Assembly: GCA_937920105.1 (NCBI GenBank)
Contig: CALETH010000131.1
Location: 7,219 to 71,218 of the forward strand
Source: an uncultured Bacteroidota bacterium
Lineage (GTDB): Bacteria; Bacteroidota; Ignavibacteria; UBA10030; UBA8401
DNA: 64,000 nt
Reading direction: 5' to 3'
In this document: piece after piece, positions 24,353 to 33,554 of the stretch
Numbering within the stretch: the stretch's first letter is position 1
Layout: each line of letters opens with the position of its first letter
Notes under the pieces: generated by a model
What the model was told of the DNA's origin: nothing
The model's database searches: none
Seen by the model: the letters and a program-made list of their open reading frames with translations, nothing else
Translations under genes and position numbers: made by a program

Positions 24353-25399
24353 ATGCCCGAGTTTCTTACCAATATTTTTGGAAAAACAATAATTGTTCAC
24401 ATTATCATGGGAGCAGTACCGTTATTATTTATACTTCCGTACGCTCTTGTAGTTATTTATGTGGAAATGAAACTTTCTTCCCACATGCAAAACCGTGTGG
24501 GATATATGAGAACCGGTTGGCATGGAACACTGCAACCTTTTGCAGATATTTTCAAACTCTTACAAAAAGAAAATATTGTTCCAGCAGAAGCAGATAAAAT
24601 TTTATTTTCATTAGCACCATTTATAGTTTTTATCGGAATGTATGCTGCGTACGCAGTGCTGCCTTTTGGAAGCGGATATGTTGGCAGCGAAATGGAAATC
24701 GGAATTTTTTATCTACTCGCAGTTTCTTCATTAGTGGTTGTAGGAATTTTGATGGCTGGCTGGTCATCCAATAATAAATGGTCATTATTAGGAGCAATGC
24801 GTTCTGTTGCACAAATTGTAAGTTACGAAATTCCGGCAGCATTAGCATTGCTTGGAGTGGTGATGCTTGCCGGAACAATGAATACCGAAATGTTAAGTGC
24901 AATGCAATCCGGTGGAATGCACGAATGGTTTATTTTTGGCGGAACATTACCATTGTGGAAAAAATTTACAATCATTCCCTTTATGTTTATAATTTTTTTG
25001 GTGTATCTCGTTTCATCAATGGCAGAGGTAAATCGGACACCATTTGATTTGCCCGAAGCAGAATCTGAATTAGTGCAGGGTTACAATACAGAATACAGCG
25101 GAATGAAATTTGCTATTTTTTATTTAGCAGAATATGGAAATTTATTTTTAATTTCTGCTATTGCAGTAATTGTATTTTTTGGCGGATATACAAGTCCGTT
25201 TGGAAAATTTCTTTCCGGAGGTGTGTGGGATGTTTTTTGGTTTATCACCAAAGGAATGTTGTTAGTACTTATTAATATTTGGATTCGTTGGACTCTTCCT
25301 CGTTTGCGAGTTGACCAACTCATGTACGTTTCATGGAAAGTCCTTACACCATTTGCTTTGGTTGGAATTATTGTTATCGGATTTATTTTGGTTGTGTAA
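24353..25399 (+). CDS. nuoH: NADH-quinone oxidoreductase subunit H
   Basis: Membrane subunit that forms the entrance of the quinone chamber. 348 residues with eight membrane spans. Conserved loops: MQNRVGYMRTGWHGTLQPFAD (first cytoplasmic loop), AEVNRTPFDLPEAESELV with its acidic residues near 225-240, and the terminal WTLPRLRVDQLM. Its start follows the toxin-antitoxin pair by 37 nt. nuoE, nuoF and nuoG, which stand before nuoH in 14-subunit operons, are absent. Confidence 0.98.
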   Translation: MPEFLTNIFGKTIIVHIIMGAVPLLFILPYALVVIYVEMKLSSHMQNRVGYMRTGWHGTLQPFADIFKLLQKENIVPAEADKILFSLAPFIVFIGMYAAYAVLPFGSGYVGSEMEIGIFYLLAVSSLVVVGILMAGWSSNNKWSLLGAMRSVAQIVSYEIPAALALLGVVMLAGTMNTEMLSAMQSGGMHEWFIFGGTLPLWKKFTIIPFMFIIFLVYLVSSMAEVNRTPFDLPEAESELVQGYNTEYSGMKFAIFYLAEYGNLFLISAIAVIVFFGGYTSPFGKFLSGGVWDVFWFITKGMLLVLINIWIRWTLPRLRVDQLMYVSWKVLTPFALVGIIVIGFILVV

Positions 25400-25405
25400 G
25401 TTTTA

Positions 25406-25436
25406 TATTTGTCAAGTTTTTAAAACTTGACAAATC
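25406..25436. repeat. tgtcaag-type palindrome between nuoH and nuoI
   Basis: ATTTGTCAAGTTTT and its complement around a single base, with flanking ATCT. Near-perfect copy of 6184-6216. Confidence 0.75.
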
Positions 25437-25458
25437 TGTATGATATAACTTTATAAGT

Positions 25459-25995
25459 ATGCAATACTTTATCAACATATATAAATCACTCCGTTCAGTT
25501 ATTGTTGGGTTGAAAATTACTGCGAAAAATCTTTTTAAGCCAACAGTAACGATTCAATATCCGGATGTGAAAAAAGCAATGCCGGAGCGGACAAGAAATC
25601 GTTTGTATGTCAATATGGATGATTGTATTGGCTGCGACCAATGTGCAATTGCATGTCCGGTAAACTGCATTACCATAGAAACAATCAAATCAACACCCGA
25701 AGATAATCTTGGTGTAACATCAACAGGACACAAAAAGAAACTTCATGTTCCCGTGTTTGATATTGATATTGCGAAATGTTGTTATTGTGGATTGTGCGTT
25801 CCACCATGTCCCACAGATTGTATTGTGATGACACCGGTGTACGAATTTTCTGAATTTGATAGACAAAATTTAATTTATAATTTCAGCACGATGACCCCTT
25901 CTGAAATTGAAACAGCAAAACTCAAAGCAAAGAAAATGGAAGAAGAAATTGCTGCGAAAAAATCAGCACAAAATTCTACAACTGGTTCTGTATAA
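25459..25995 (+). CDS. nuoI: NADH-quinone oxidoreductase subunit I
   Basis: Iron-sulfur subunit with clusters N6a and N6b. 178 residues. Two complete CxxCxxCxxxCP motifs: Cys56, 59, 62, 66 (CIGCDQCAIACPVNC) and Cys107, 110, 113, 117 (CCYCGLCVPPCPTDC). The C-terminal 35 residues are Lys/Glu-rich. In complexes without NuoEFG this subunit is the natural entry point for electrons from ferredoxin or another donor. Confidence 0.98.
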   Translation: MQYFINIYKSLRSVIVGLKITAKNLFKPTVTIQYPDVKKAMPERTRNRLYVNMDDCIGCDQCAIACPVNCITIETIKSTPEDNLGVTSTGHKKKLHVPVFDIDIAKCCYCGLCVPPCPTDCIVMTPVYEFSEFDRQNLIYNFSTMTPSEIETAKLKAKKMEEEIAAKKSAQNSTTGSV

Positions 25996-25996
25996 A

Positions 25997-26042
25997 CTCC
26001 CCTCTGTGTATTGGCAAGAGCAATGGAGAGAGGGGTGTGTCC
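25997..26042. repeat. cccctctg repeat, copy 3
   Basis: CTCCCCTCTGTGTATTGGCA ... GGAGAGAGGGGTGTGTCC, same unit as 9918-9971. It starts right behind the nuoI stop codon and fills half the gap to nuoJ. Confidence 0.7.
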
Positions 26043-26088
26043 AAAAAATAAGAAGAAAAAATTAAGAATTAAGAAAGATACTATTACA

Positions 26089-26601
26089 ATGTTCCTCCAA
26101 CTTTTCGACATCATCTTTTATTTTTTTGCAACAGTAACACTCATTTCTGCAGGGATTGTTGTATTCTCAAAAAATATAGTACGCTCAGCATTCTCATTAG
26201 TCTTTACATTTTTTGGAATTGCCGGATTGTATGTATTATTGAATGCAGATTTTGTTGCTGTAGCACAACTCTTTGTGTACGTTGGCGGAATTTTAGTATT
26301 ACTATTATTTGCAGTTATGTTAACACAAAAAATTTCTAATCTACAAATGAAAATAACAACACTTCATCCAATAATTGCAATAATTCTTGTTGCATCACTT
26401 ATTGGTGTATTGTGCGGAATTGTGCGGATGAATGACTGGCGAATTATTACAATTTCTGAAATACCACAATCCACAGCACAATCAATTGGAAAGGCATTGA
26501 TAACAACACATATTCTTCCATTTGAAATTATTTCCGTTATTTTACTCGTTGCAATTATCGGAGCAGCAATGCTCGCAAGAAAGAGCGAAAAAAAATCATG
26601 A
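26089..26601 (+). CDS. nuoJ: NADH-quinone oxidoreductase subunit J
   Basis: Membrane subunit whose third span contains the family's pi-bulge. 170 residues with five spans. The start at 26089 (MFLQLFDIIFYFFATVTLISAGIVV) is chosen because an in-frame start at 26011 would add 26 basic residues translated from the repeat sequence at 25997-26042 and would put no membrane span at the N-terminus. The family loop FVAVAQLFVYVGGILVLLLFAVML is intact. It overlaps nuoK by 4 nt. Confidence 0.95.
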   Translation: MFLQLFDIIFYFFATVTLISAGIVVFSKNIVRSAFSLVFTFFGIAGLYVLLNADFVAVAQLFVYVGGILVLLLFAVMLTQKISNLQMKITTLHPIIAIILVASLIGVLCGIVRMNDWRIITISEIPQSTAQSIGKALITTHILPFEIISVILLVAIIGAAMLARKSEKKS

Positions 26602-26903
26602 TAACACTTCATCATTTTTTATTTGTTAGTATTATTCTTTTTGGATTAGGTGTGTATGCAGTTTTAACACGTCGCAATGCAGTGATGGTATTGATGGGAA
26701 TAGAACTTATTCTCAATGCAGCCAATCTCAATTTTGTTGCTTTTTCTCGTTATGGTGGATTGAAATTAGATGGACAAATGTTTGCGTTGTTTGTGATTAT
26801 TCTTGCAGCAGCAGAAGCCGCTGTTGCATTAGCTATCATTCTCAATATTTATCAACGCTTCAATACTATTAATGTGGATGATGTTGATACGTTGAAAGAG
26901 TGA
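26598..26903 (+). CDS. nuoK: NADH-quinone oxidoreductase subunit K
   Basis: Antiporter-like small membrane subunit. 101 residues, three spans. The buried glutamates needed for proton transfer are present in GIELILNAANLNF and LAAAEAAVALAIIL. Overlaps nuoJ by ATGA. A 143-nt gap without an ORF or clear hairpin separates it from nuoL. Confidence 0.97.
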   Translation: MITLHHFLFVSIILFGLGVYAVLTRRNAVMVLMGIELILNAANLNFVAFSRYGGLKLDGQMFALFVIILAAAEAAVALAIILNIYQRFNTINVDDVDTLKE

Positions 26904-27046
26904 CCCTGATTTTCAAGATTACAAGATTACGATGATGTAATTAACAAAATTTTTACTTTGCATCTTAGCGACTTTGCGAGACAAAACAAATCCGCGAAAA
27001 TCATAAAAATCTTAACAATCAGTGCTTTATCAAATAATATAATTTA

Positions 27047-29077
27047 ATGCAAAAAACACTTTTACAATTATCTTTTATTGTTTTTATTCTTCCTCTGTGC
27101 AGTTTTCTTTTTCTTATTTTTTTCGGAAAAAAACTGCGAGCGGAAATATTCGCAACTTCTGTTATTGCAGTAACATTTCTTTTAAGCATATTTATTGCAA
27201 CTATAAAATTTTTATCTTTTCCTCAAGAAACATTTCATTATTCTTTTTCTTGGATAAATTTTCCCATCAAGATAGAAACCGGAATTTTACTCGATAATCC
27301 CGCAGCAATAATGCTTGTTATCGTAACATTCATCAGTTTTCTTGTACATCTTTTTTCTATAGAATATATGAAAGGAGATGTACGTTACTCACGATATTTT
27401 TCTTATCTTGGATTTTTTACCACATCAATGCTCGGAATAATTCTCACCGATAATCTTTTTACGATGTACATGTTTTGGGAATTGGTTGGTATTAGTTCCT
27501 ATCTTCTCATCGGACATTGGTACGAAAAAACTTCTGCTGCCAACGCATCAAAAAAAGCATTTATCGTCAATCGCATTGGTGATGTAGGAATGTTCATTGG
27601 AATTATGTTGTTGTGGAATAATTTTCACACACTCACATTTGAAGGAATTTTTTCTTCACTCAATACTATAGAAAACACATCACTACTAACTGTTGCTGGA
27701 CTTTTACTTTTTTGCGGAGCAATTGGAAAATCTGCACAATTTCCATTACAAGTGTGGTTGCCGGATGCTATGGAAGGACCAACTCCCGTGAGTGCATTAA
27801 TTCATGCAGCAACAATGGTGGCTGCAGGTGTGTATCTGGTGCTTCGCATTTTTCCGTTACTTACCATCGAAGCGTTAACCGTGATTGCGTACATCGGAGC
27901 AGTTACAGCATTTATTGCAGCAACAATTGCAGTTGTTCAAACAGACATCAAAAAAATATTGGCGTACTCTACAATAAGTCAGTTGGGATATATGATGCTT
28001 GGTTTGGGTTCACTTGGATATACAGCGGGATTTTTTCATTTAGTTACACATGCAATTTTTAAGGCGGGACTTTTTCTCGGAGCCGGTTCGGTAATTTATG
28101 CAATGCACAATTCAATACAGGCATTACATCACACAAAAAATCATGATGTTGATGCACAAAATATTTTTTTTATGGGTGGATTGAAAAAGAAAATGCCAAT
28201 TACATTTTGGACTTTTCTTATGTGCACTTTTGCACTCACGGGAATTCCATTGACTTCCGGATTTTTAAGTAAAGATGAAATTCTTACATCAGCACTTGTC
28301 TTTGGAAACCACACCAATAATTTTCTTCTTCCGTTGTTGGCTTTCAGTACGGTGATGTTAACATCATTTTATATGTTTCGTCTTATCATTGTTGCATTTT
28401 TAGGAAATCATATTGATGAAAAAAGAATAGAACACATTCACGAATCTCCCAAAGTGATGCTCGTACCATTGATTGTATTGGCAGTGTTATCATTTTTTGT
28501 TTTCTATTCGTTCAATCCATTTTCTGTATCAAACAGTTGGTTTACAAAAATTATTACTTTACCACGTTCACTTATTTCAACCTATCTTCCTGAACACAGA
28601 AAATTTGCAGTAACACCACATCAACAAATACACACTCTTGCAATGGTTGTTTCGTTTGGGGCAACATTATTAGGAATATTATTTGCATTTCTTTTGTATT
28701 ATTGGAAAAAGATTTCTCCACAAAAGATTGCACAAAAATCTCGTTTATTATATTCATTTTTTTCTCAACAATGGTACTTTGATAGATTCTATAATATATT
28801 TGTGGTGAAAGGAACACTTGCATTTTCTAAAATTTTTTCTTGGTTTGATGTAAAAGTTATTGATGGATGTGTGAATGGAACAGCAGTACTATTTCAAAAA
28901 ATTTCTTTTGTGAGTGGAAAATTTGATTCCATTATTGTTGATGGAATCGTTAATTTTATTGCGTATTTTTCCGGCATGTTGGGATTAGGGTTACGAAAAA
29001 TCCAAACAGGAAAAGTGCAAACTTACATTGCATTAGTAATCGTTGGAATTTTAATTTTATTTTTTGTGTATAAATGA
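27047..29077 (+). CDS. nuoL: NADH-quinone oxidoreductase subunit L
   Basis: Distal antiporter-like proton pump subunit with the long lateral helix. 676 residues. Conserved pump residues: the Glu in FTMYMFWELVGISSYLLIGHW, the Lys in GKSAQFPLQVWLPDAMEGPTPVSALIHAATMVAAG, and Lys in QTDIKKILAYSTISQLGYM. The last 170 residues form the long amphipathic helix HL and the final membrane span. A GIY-YIG-like gene separates it from nuoM. Confidence 0.98.
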   Translation: MQKTLLQLSFIVFILPLCSFLFLIFFGKKLRAEIFATSVIAVTFLLSIFIATIKFLSFPQETFHYSFSWINFPIKIETGILLDNPAAIMLVIVTFISFLVHLFSIEYMKGDVRYSRYFSYLGFFTTSMLGIILTDNLFTMYMFWELVGISSYLLIGHWYEKTSAANASKKAFIVNRIGDVGMFIGIMLLWNNFHTLTFEGIFSSLNTIENTSLLTVAGLLLFCGAIGKSAQFPLQVWLPDAMEGPTPVSALIHAATMVAAGVYLVLRIFPLLTIEALTVIAYIGAVTAFIAATIAVVQTDIKKILAYSTISQLGYMMLGLGSLGYTAGFFHLVTHAIFKAGLFLGAGSVIYAMHNSIQALHHTKNHDVDAQNIFFMGGLKKKMPITFWTFLMCTFALTGIPLTSGFLSKDEILTSALVFGNHTNNFLLPLLAFSTVMLTSFYMFRLIIVAFLGNHIDEKRIEHIHESPKVMLVPLIVLAVLSFFVFYSFNPFSVSNSWFTKIITLPRSLISTYLPEHRKFAVTPHQQIHTLAMVVSFGATLLGILFAFLLYYWKKISPQKIAQKSRLLYSFFSQQWYFDRFYNIFVVKGTLAFSKIFSWFDVKVIDGCVNGTAVLFQKISFVSGKFDSIIVDGIVNFIAYFSGMLGLGLRKIQTGKVQTYIALVIVGILILFFVYK

Positions 29078-29133
29078 ATATAATTTTAAAAAAATACAAT
29101 TTTATATTTATAAACTATAATAAGGAATAAATT

Positions 29134-29808
29134 ATGCCATGGATGGAATTCATTAGAGAAGATTCTTACGTAAGTAAGGATAGCCCAAATATAGCAATAA
29201 CCAGCGACCGCAAATTCATGTTTAATTCTCAGTTTGTCAGATTAGCTGGCTTGAATATCAAACAACGGGTGGTAGTTCATATTCATCCAGAGACGTATAG
29301 AATTGGATTTGAATTTGTTACAGATGATAATCAAAATTCTTTCCAATTAGGTTATCAATCTCGTGGTAGTAAATCAGGAGGACTTAATTGTACAGCTGGA
29401 GCAGTAATTAATAGATTTGCTTGGATAAAGGCAATTTCAGAATTAAAATCTCCCCAAGCAAAACGTTTTTCTCCAAAACAAGATAGAGAAATGGGGAAAT
29501 TGGTATGGGCAATACAACTTTGTCCGGCTTTTGAAATTAGCGAGTCTAGAGAAGCAAATAATATTCCAAGTGGAGCAAAAGGAATATATCGGTATAAACG
29601 TCATAGTGGAGAAATAGTTTATATAGGTAAAGGAGATATAAAGAGTAGATTAAATGAACCTCAAAGACGAGAATGGAAGTTTGATACAATTGAGTATTCA
29701 ATTGTAGAAGATGTAGATGCAAGAACAAAATGGGAAGAATTTTGGATTGTTCGTTTTCAAGAAGAAAATAAACAACAACTTCCAATGTATAATAAAATTT
29801 CTGCTTAA
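29134..29808 (+). CDS. Protein with C-terminal GIY-YIG nuclease domain
   Basis: 224 residues. Residues 1-145 form an unrecognised domain with a GLNCTAGAV segment. From 146 on a GIY-YIG fold is legible: GIY at 150-152, YIG at 163-165 (VYIGKGDIKSRL), Arg172, the metal-binding Glu201/Glu202 in KWEEFWIVRF, and a C-terminal Asn220. All catalytic positions are filled, so it is probably an active nuclease. Possible roles include defence, DNA repair or a homing-type enzyme; the N-terminal domain may decide. AAGGA precedes the start. It lies between nuoL and nuoM, 36 nt before the latter. Confidence 0.75.
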   Translation: MPWMEFIREDSYVSKDSPNIAITSDRKFMFNSQFVRLAGLNIKQRVVVHIHPETYRIGFEFVTDDNQNSFQLGYQSRGSKSGGLNCTAGAVINRFAWIKAISELKSPQAKRFSPKQDREMGKLVWAIQLCPAFEISESREANNIPSGAKGIYRYKRHSGEIVYIGKGDIKSRLNEPQRREWKFDTIEYSIVEDVDARTKWEEFWIVRFQEENKQQLPMYNKISA

Positions 29809-29844
29809 AATTATAGAATATATTTTTACATATTTGATACAATT

Positions 29845-31425
29845 ATGCAATTCACATTTCTCAATATAGGAATACTCACATGGCTAACATTCTTACCATT
29901 GGTAGGAATGCTGTGTATCTTTTTTCTTCCACAAAAAAAATCACAACTAGCAAAATGGATAACATTAGGTTGCACAACAATCCAATTGTTATTAGCAACA
30001 ATCATTTATATAAAATTTGATAGAACATTAGCAGGAGTAAATTCTATCGAAGGAATGCAATTCAAAGAAATTTTTCCATGGATTTCTATTAACAGTACAG
30101 AATGGTTCGGGAAAATTTCCATTCAATATTTTTTAGGAATTGATGGACTCAGTGTTCCGATGATTTTATTAACAGCAATTATTTCTTTCATTGCCGTTCT
30201 TGCATCATGGAAAATAGAAAAATCCGTGAAAGGATATTTTTCATTATTTCTTTTATTAAACACCGGAATGTTTGGCGTTTTTGTTGCGTTAGATTTTTTC
30301 TTGTTCTTTATTTTTTGGGAATTAATGTTGTTACCAATGTATTTTCTTATTGGAGTGTGGGGTGGAGAGCGAAGAGAATATGCAGCAGTAAAATTTTTCC
30401 TCTACACATTATTTGGTTCAGTGCTGATTTTATTAGTGATGTTGGCATTATACTTTAGTGTTACTGTTACTGATGCAATAACTGGAGAAAAAATGCACAC
30501 CTTCAATATGCTCGCAATGATGAATCCACAAAATTTTGAAAACAATTCACTCTTATTCGGACTTCACACTTATTGGAGATACATTGCATTTATTGCACTC
30601 TTTATTGGATTTGCAATTAAATTACCGTTGTTTCCATTTCACACATGGCTGCCTGATGCACACGTGGAAGCACCAACAGCAATCAGCGTTATTCTTGCCG
30701 GCATACTTTTAAAAATGGGTGGATATGGTTTAGTGAGAATTGCATTACCAATTTTTCCGGATGCAGCAATACACTATGTATATCCTATTGCCTTTTTGGG
30801 ATTTATTAATATTGTGTATGGTGCATTGTGTGCAATGGCACAAAAAGATTTTAAAAAACTCATTGCCTATTCATCCGTCAGCCACATGGGAATTGTAGTG
30901 TTGGGAATTGCAGCGTTAAATACGCAAGGAATGGTTGGAGCAATGTTGCAAATGTTCAATCACGGAACAATTACCGCAATGCTCTTTGTTATTGTCGGCG
31001 TATTGTATGATAGAACACACACACGTCAGATAAGTGAGTTTGGCGGGTTGATGAATAAAATGCCAAAATATTCTGCATTAGTAGTCATTGCATTTTTTGC
31101 ATCACTTGGTTTGCCGGGATTAAGCGGATTTATTTCTGAGGCCTTTTCATTTCTCGGTGCATTTCAAACTCATCAATGGTTAACTATTGCTTCCACATCT
31201 GGAATAGTATTAACCGCCGCTTATATGTTGTGGACTTTTCAACGTGTGTATTTAGGAACACTTCCGGAAAAATGGAATTCACTACAAGATATTTCCAAAC
31301 GAGAGTTATTGATGTTAGTTCCGCTAGCAATCATTATAATATTTTTAGGAATTTATCCAACACCAATGTTAGAATTAATGAATACTTCTGTGAACGCTCT
31401 TGTTGAAATGGTAAAAGTGAAATAA
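29845..31425 (+). CDS. nuoM: NADH-quinone oxidoreductase subunit M
   Basis: Central antiporter-like proton pump subunit. 526 residues, about 14 membrane spans. Essential acidic and basic residues are seen in LFFIFWELMLLPMYFLIGVWGG (Glu), AIKLPLFPFHTWLPDAHVEAPTA (Lys) and AQKDFKKLIAYSSVSHMG. One base of its stop codon is shared with the start of the next gene (TAATG). Confidence 0.98.
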   Translation: MQFTFLNIGILTWLTFLPLVGMLCIFFLPQKKSQLAKWITLGCTTIQLLLATIIYIKFDRTLAGVNSIEGMQFKEIFPWISINSTEWFGKISIQYFLGIDGLSVPMILLTAIISFIAVLASWKIEKSVKGYFSLFLLLNTGMFGVFVALDFFLFFIFWELMLLPMYFLIGVWGGERREYAAVKFFLYTLFGSVLILLVMLALYFSVTVTDAITGEKMHTFNMLAMMNPQNFENNSLLFGLHTYWRYIAFIALFIGFAIKLPLFPFHTWLPDAHVEAPTAISVILAGILLKMGGYGLVRIALPIFPDAAIHYVYPIAFLGFINIVYGALCAMAQKDFKKLIAYSSVSHMGIVVLGIAALNTQGMVGAMLQMFNHGTITAMLFVIVGVLYDRTHTRQISEFGGLMNKMPKYSALVVIAFFASLGLPGLSGFISEAFSFLGAFQTHQWLTIASTSGIVLTAAYMLWTFQRVYLGTLPEKWNSLQDISKRELLMLVPLAIIIIFLGIYPTPMLELMNTSVNALVEMVKVK

Positions 31426-31865
31426 TGAAGATATCAGAAAACATCATCCCACTGTCCTTAGAAGAAGTAATAATTTTACAAAAAAAACGGACGAAAATTA
31501 TTATTGCTTTATCTAAAATAGAAATTTTTTCTTTGGGAGTATTATTTTTCTTTTTTCGAAATAATCTTAATGAAATAGTATTTTTTGTCCTTTTAGGTTG
31601 TGTTACAGTTTTGTTGATAGTGATTAGTTTTATAGCAGTAAAACAAATAAATAAAGATTTATATAAAGATATAAAAAAAATAATTATAGGTACTATTGAT
31701 AATAAACTTATTGAGTTTTATAAATCTCCATCGTATTACCTTTTTATCGGTAACGAAAAAATTTTTGTTGATAAAAAAACATATCAACAATATGAAATTG
31801 GTGCTAAGATAGAGATTCATATCACTTTTTACAGTCAACACGTATTTATTATTAAGTATCTTTAA
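31425..31865 (+). CDS. Small membrane protein, tandem paralogue 1
   Basis: 146 residues. It starts with MKISENIIPLSLEEVIILQK and has two membrane spans (about 26-46 and 52-71), then a soluble C-terminal domain that ends with YEIGAKIEIHITFYSQHVFIIKYL. The next gene is a homologue along the whole length (MKISENIVPLSPEEIETLQK; EKEQKVEIHITPHSQHIYKII). Family and function unknown. It shares one base with nuoM and one base with its paralogue, so translation is coupled. Confidence 0.75.
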   Translation: MKISENIIPLSLEEVIILQKKRTKIIIALSKIEIFSLGVLFFFFRNNLNEIVFFVLLGCVTVLLIVISFIAVKQINKDLYKDIKKIIIGTIDNKLIEFYKSPSYYLFIGNEKIFVDKKTYQQYEIGAKIEIHITFYSQHVFIIKYL

Positions 31866-32320
31866 TGAAAATCTCAGAAAATATCGTTCCACTTTCTCCG
31901 GAAGAAATTGAAACTTTACAAAAAGACAAAAGAAATACTCTTATAGCAGTTCCAATAGTAGGAATAGTTTTTGTAATAGTTTTATATTTCATTTTTGATG
32001 AAAACATTTTGTGGTTTTATACAGTGAGTGGGAGTATCCTTTTATTATTTTCTTTTTTCATGTGGAAAACAACTCAAAAAATTCGTAAAGATATTCAAGA
32101 AGGAATGAAAAGGGTAATTGTTGGTACGATTGATAATAAATCTGCTCAAAAATCAGCAACCACTAATAATAAATCCAGCACCAATACTAATTACTATTTG
32201 TGGCTCGGTGAAGAAAAATTTTCCATCAATTCAGATACTTATTATAAATGTGAAAAAGAACAAAAAGTAGAAATTCATATAACACCACACTCTCAACATA
32301 TATATAAAATTATTGTATGA
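31865..32320 (+). CDS. Small membrane protein, tandem paralogue 2
   Basis: 151 residues, homologous to the gene just upstream over the N-terminus, the two membrane spans (about 27-46 and 51-68) and the C-terminal VEIHITPHSQHIY segment. It carries a short Ser/Thr/Asn insertion near residues 93-106 that the first copy lacks. GTIDNKS in the centre is shared (GTIDNKL in copy 1). The pair arose by tandem duplication and has diverged well. It overlaps the WG-repeat gene by 4 nt (ATGA). Confidence 0.75.
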   Translation: MKISENIVPLSPEEIETLQKDKRNTLIAVPIVGIVFVIVLYFIFDENILWFYTVSGSILLLFSFFMWKTTQKIRKDIQEGMKRVIVGTIDNKSAQKSATTNNKSSTNTNYYLWLGEEKFSINSDTYYKCEKEQKVEIHITPHSQHIYKIIV

Positions 32321-33423
32321 ATATTGTAATGCTATTGTTTTGTATTATCGCTGGATTTTTTATTTTTTTTGGATGTTCTAAAGCCATGAAAAAATCTTCA
32401 TCATTTCCTTCTATAGAACAAGAAACATTAGAAGAACGAGAAAAGGGCTTTCAACAATATCCCAACGCATTATATCCAATAGAAAAAAATGGAAAATGGG
32501 GATATATGAATCGTGCAACAAAAATTATTATTCAACCACAATATGAAAACGTGGAAGATTTTTTTGAAGGAAGAGCAAAAATCCAAAAAAATGGAAAGTA
32601 TGGGTATATTGATAGTACTGGAAAAGAAATTATTTTAGCACAATTTGAAAAGGCAGAAAATTTTTTTGAAGGATTTGCAAAAATAAAAAAAAATGAGAAA
32701 TACGGCTTTATTGATAAAACAGGAAAAGAAATTATCTCACCACAATTTGAAGATGCGGGAAATTTTTCTGAGGGCTTTGCTGCTGTAAAAATAAATGGTA
32801 AAACCGGATTTATAAATAGAGAAGGAAAAATAATTATCCAACCGCAATTTTTACGTGCAGTGTATGTTTCGCAATTTTCTGAAGGACTTGCTTCAGTCTA
32901 TACCTCGGAAGAAGAAGGTGGTGGATATATTGATAAAAAAGGTGAGTGGATTATTCAACCAAATTTTATTGAAGTTGGTCCTTTTCGTAATGGACTTGCC
33001 AGAGTTGCTGTTCAAGAAGATAAAATACTGACTGGCTTTCTTGATAAAGGTGGTCTATTTGTTATCGCACCATCATTTACTTTTGCATGGGATTTTTCTG
33101 AAAATTTTGTAACGGGTTGGACATTAAGCGAAGACCGAACGAAAAAAATCTGGAAATGTATGGATACACAAGGCAATATTGTTCTTGATAATTTACCATA
33201 TCGAACAGTTGGTGCATGTGTGGGAGGATTTATTCCTATACAAAATTCTGAAATGAAGTGGGGATTTATGGATATCACTGGAAAAGAAATTATTCCACCG
33301 CAATTTTCAGGAATAAATCATTTTAAAAATGGACTTGCGAGAATGGAAATAGGAGATTTCTCTCGTGGACATACGTCTATTGTTTATATTAATCCAACAG
33401 GCAAAATAGTTTGGCAACCGTAA
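32317..33423 (+). CDS. WG-repeat lipoprotein
   Basis: 368 residues. A lipoprotein signal with the lipobox around Cys20 (FFIFFGCSK). Then eight WG repeats of about 40 residues, each of the form KWGYM/YI-D.TGKEII.PQFE.A..F.EGLA, which should fold into a beta structure facing the periplasm or cell surface. It overlaps the second membrane paralogue by 4 nt and stands in front of nuoN. WG-repeat proteins are mostly uncharacterised; a binding or scaffold role is likely but not demonstrated. Confidence 0.88.
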   Translation: MNIVMLLFCIIAGFFIFFGCSKAMKKSSSFPSIEQETLEEREKGFQQYPNALYPIEKNGKWGYMNRATKIIIQPQYENVEDFFEGRAKIQKNGKYGYIDSTGKEIILAQFEKAENFFEGFAKIKKNEKYGFIDKTGKEIISPQFEDAGNFSEGFAAVKINGKTGFINREGKIIIQPQFLRAVYVSQFSEGLASVYTSEEEGGGYIDKKGEWIIQPNFIEVGPFRNGLARVAVQEDKILTGFLDKGGLFVIAPSFTFAWDFSENFVTGWTLSEDRTKKIWKCMDTQGNIVLDNLPYRTVGACVGGFIPIQNSEMKWGFMDITGKEIIPPQFSGINHFKNGLARMEIGDFSRGHTSIVYINPTGKIVWQP

Positions 33424-33453
33424 TATGATTAAGTTATTCAAAAAAACAATGTC

Positions 33454-33526
33454 ATTCCCACATGTTTTTAGTGGGAATCCATTTTTTAAATTTTCGTAAA
33501 AATATGGATTCCCGCTTTCGCGGGAA
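33454..33526. repeat. Two attcccgc-type palindromes upstream of nuoN
   Basis: ATTCCCA...TGGGAAT (33454-33478) and ATTCCCG-CTTTCG-related CGGGAAT (33508-33526). The first contains ATGTTTTTAG like the unit at 12203. They lie 29-100 nt before the nuoN start codon. Confidence 0.65.
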
Positions 33527-33554
33527 TGACCTTAAAAAATTTTGTATTCGCTTT

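Noticed and set aside
26011..26088. Extended nuoJ start at 26011
   Set aside because: The extra 26 residues are translated repeat sequence, very basic and without family similarity; the start at 26089 gives the normal NuoJ N-terminus.
15475..33526. A CRISPR array made from the repeated palindromes
   Set aside because: The repeats are dispersed, not tandem, have no uniform spacers, and no cas gene is present.
33462..33554. Extended nuoN start at 33462
   Set aside because: The extension is the translation of two palindromic repeats; NuoN proteins begin near the ATG at 33555.
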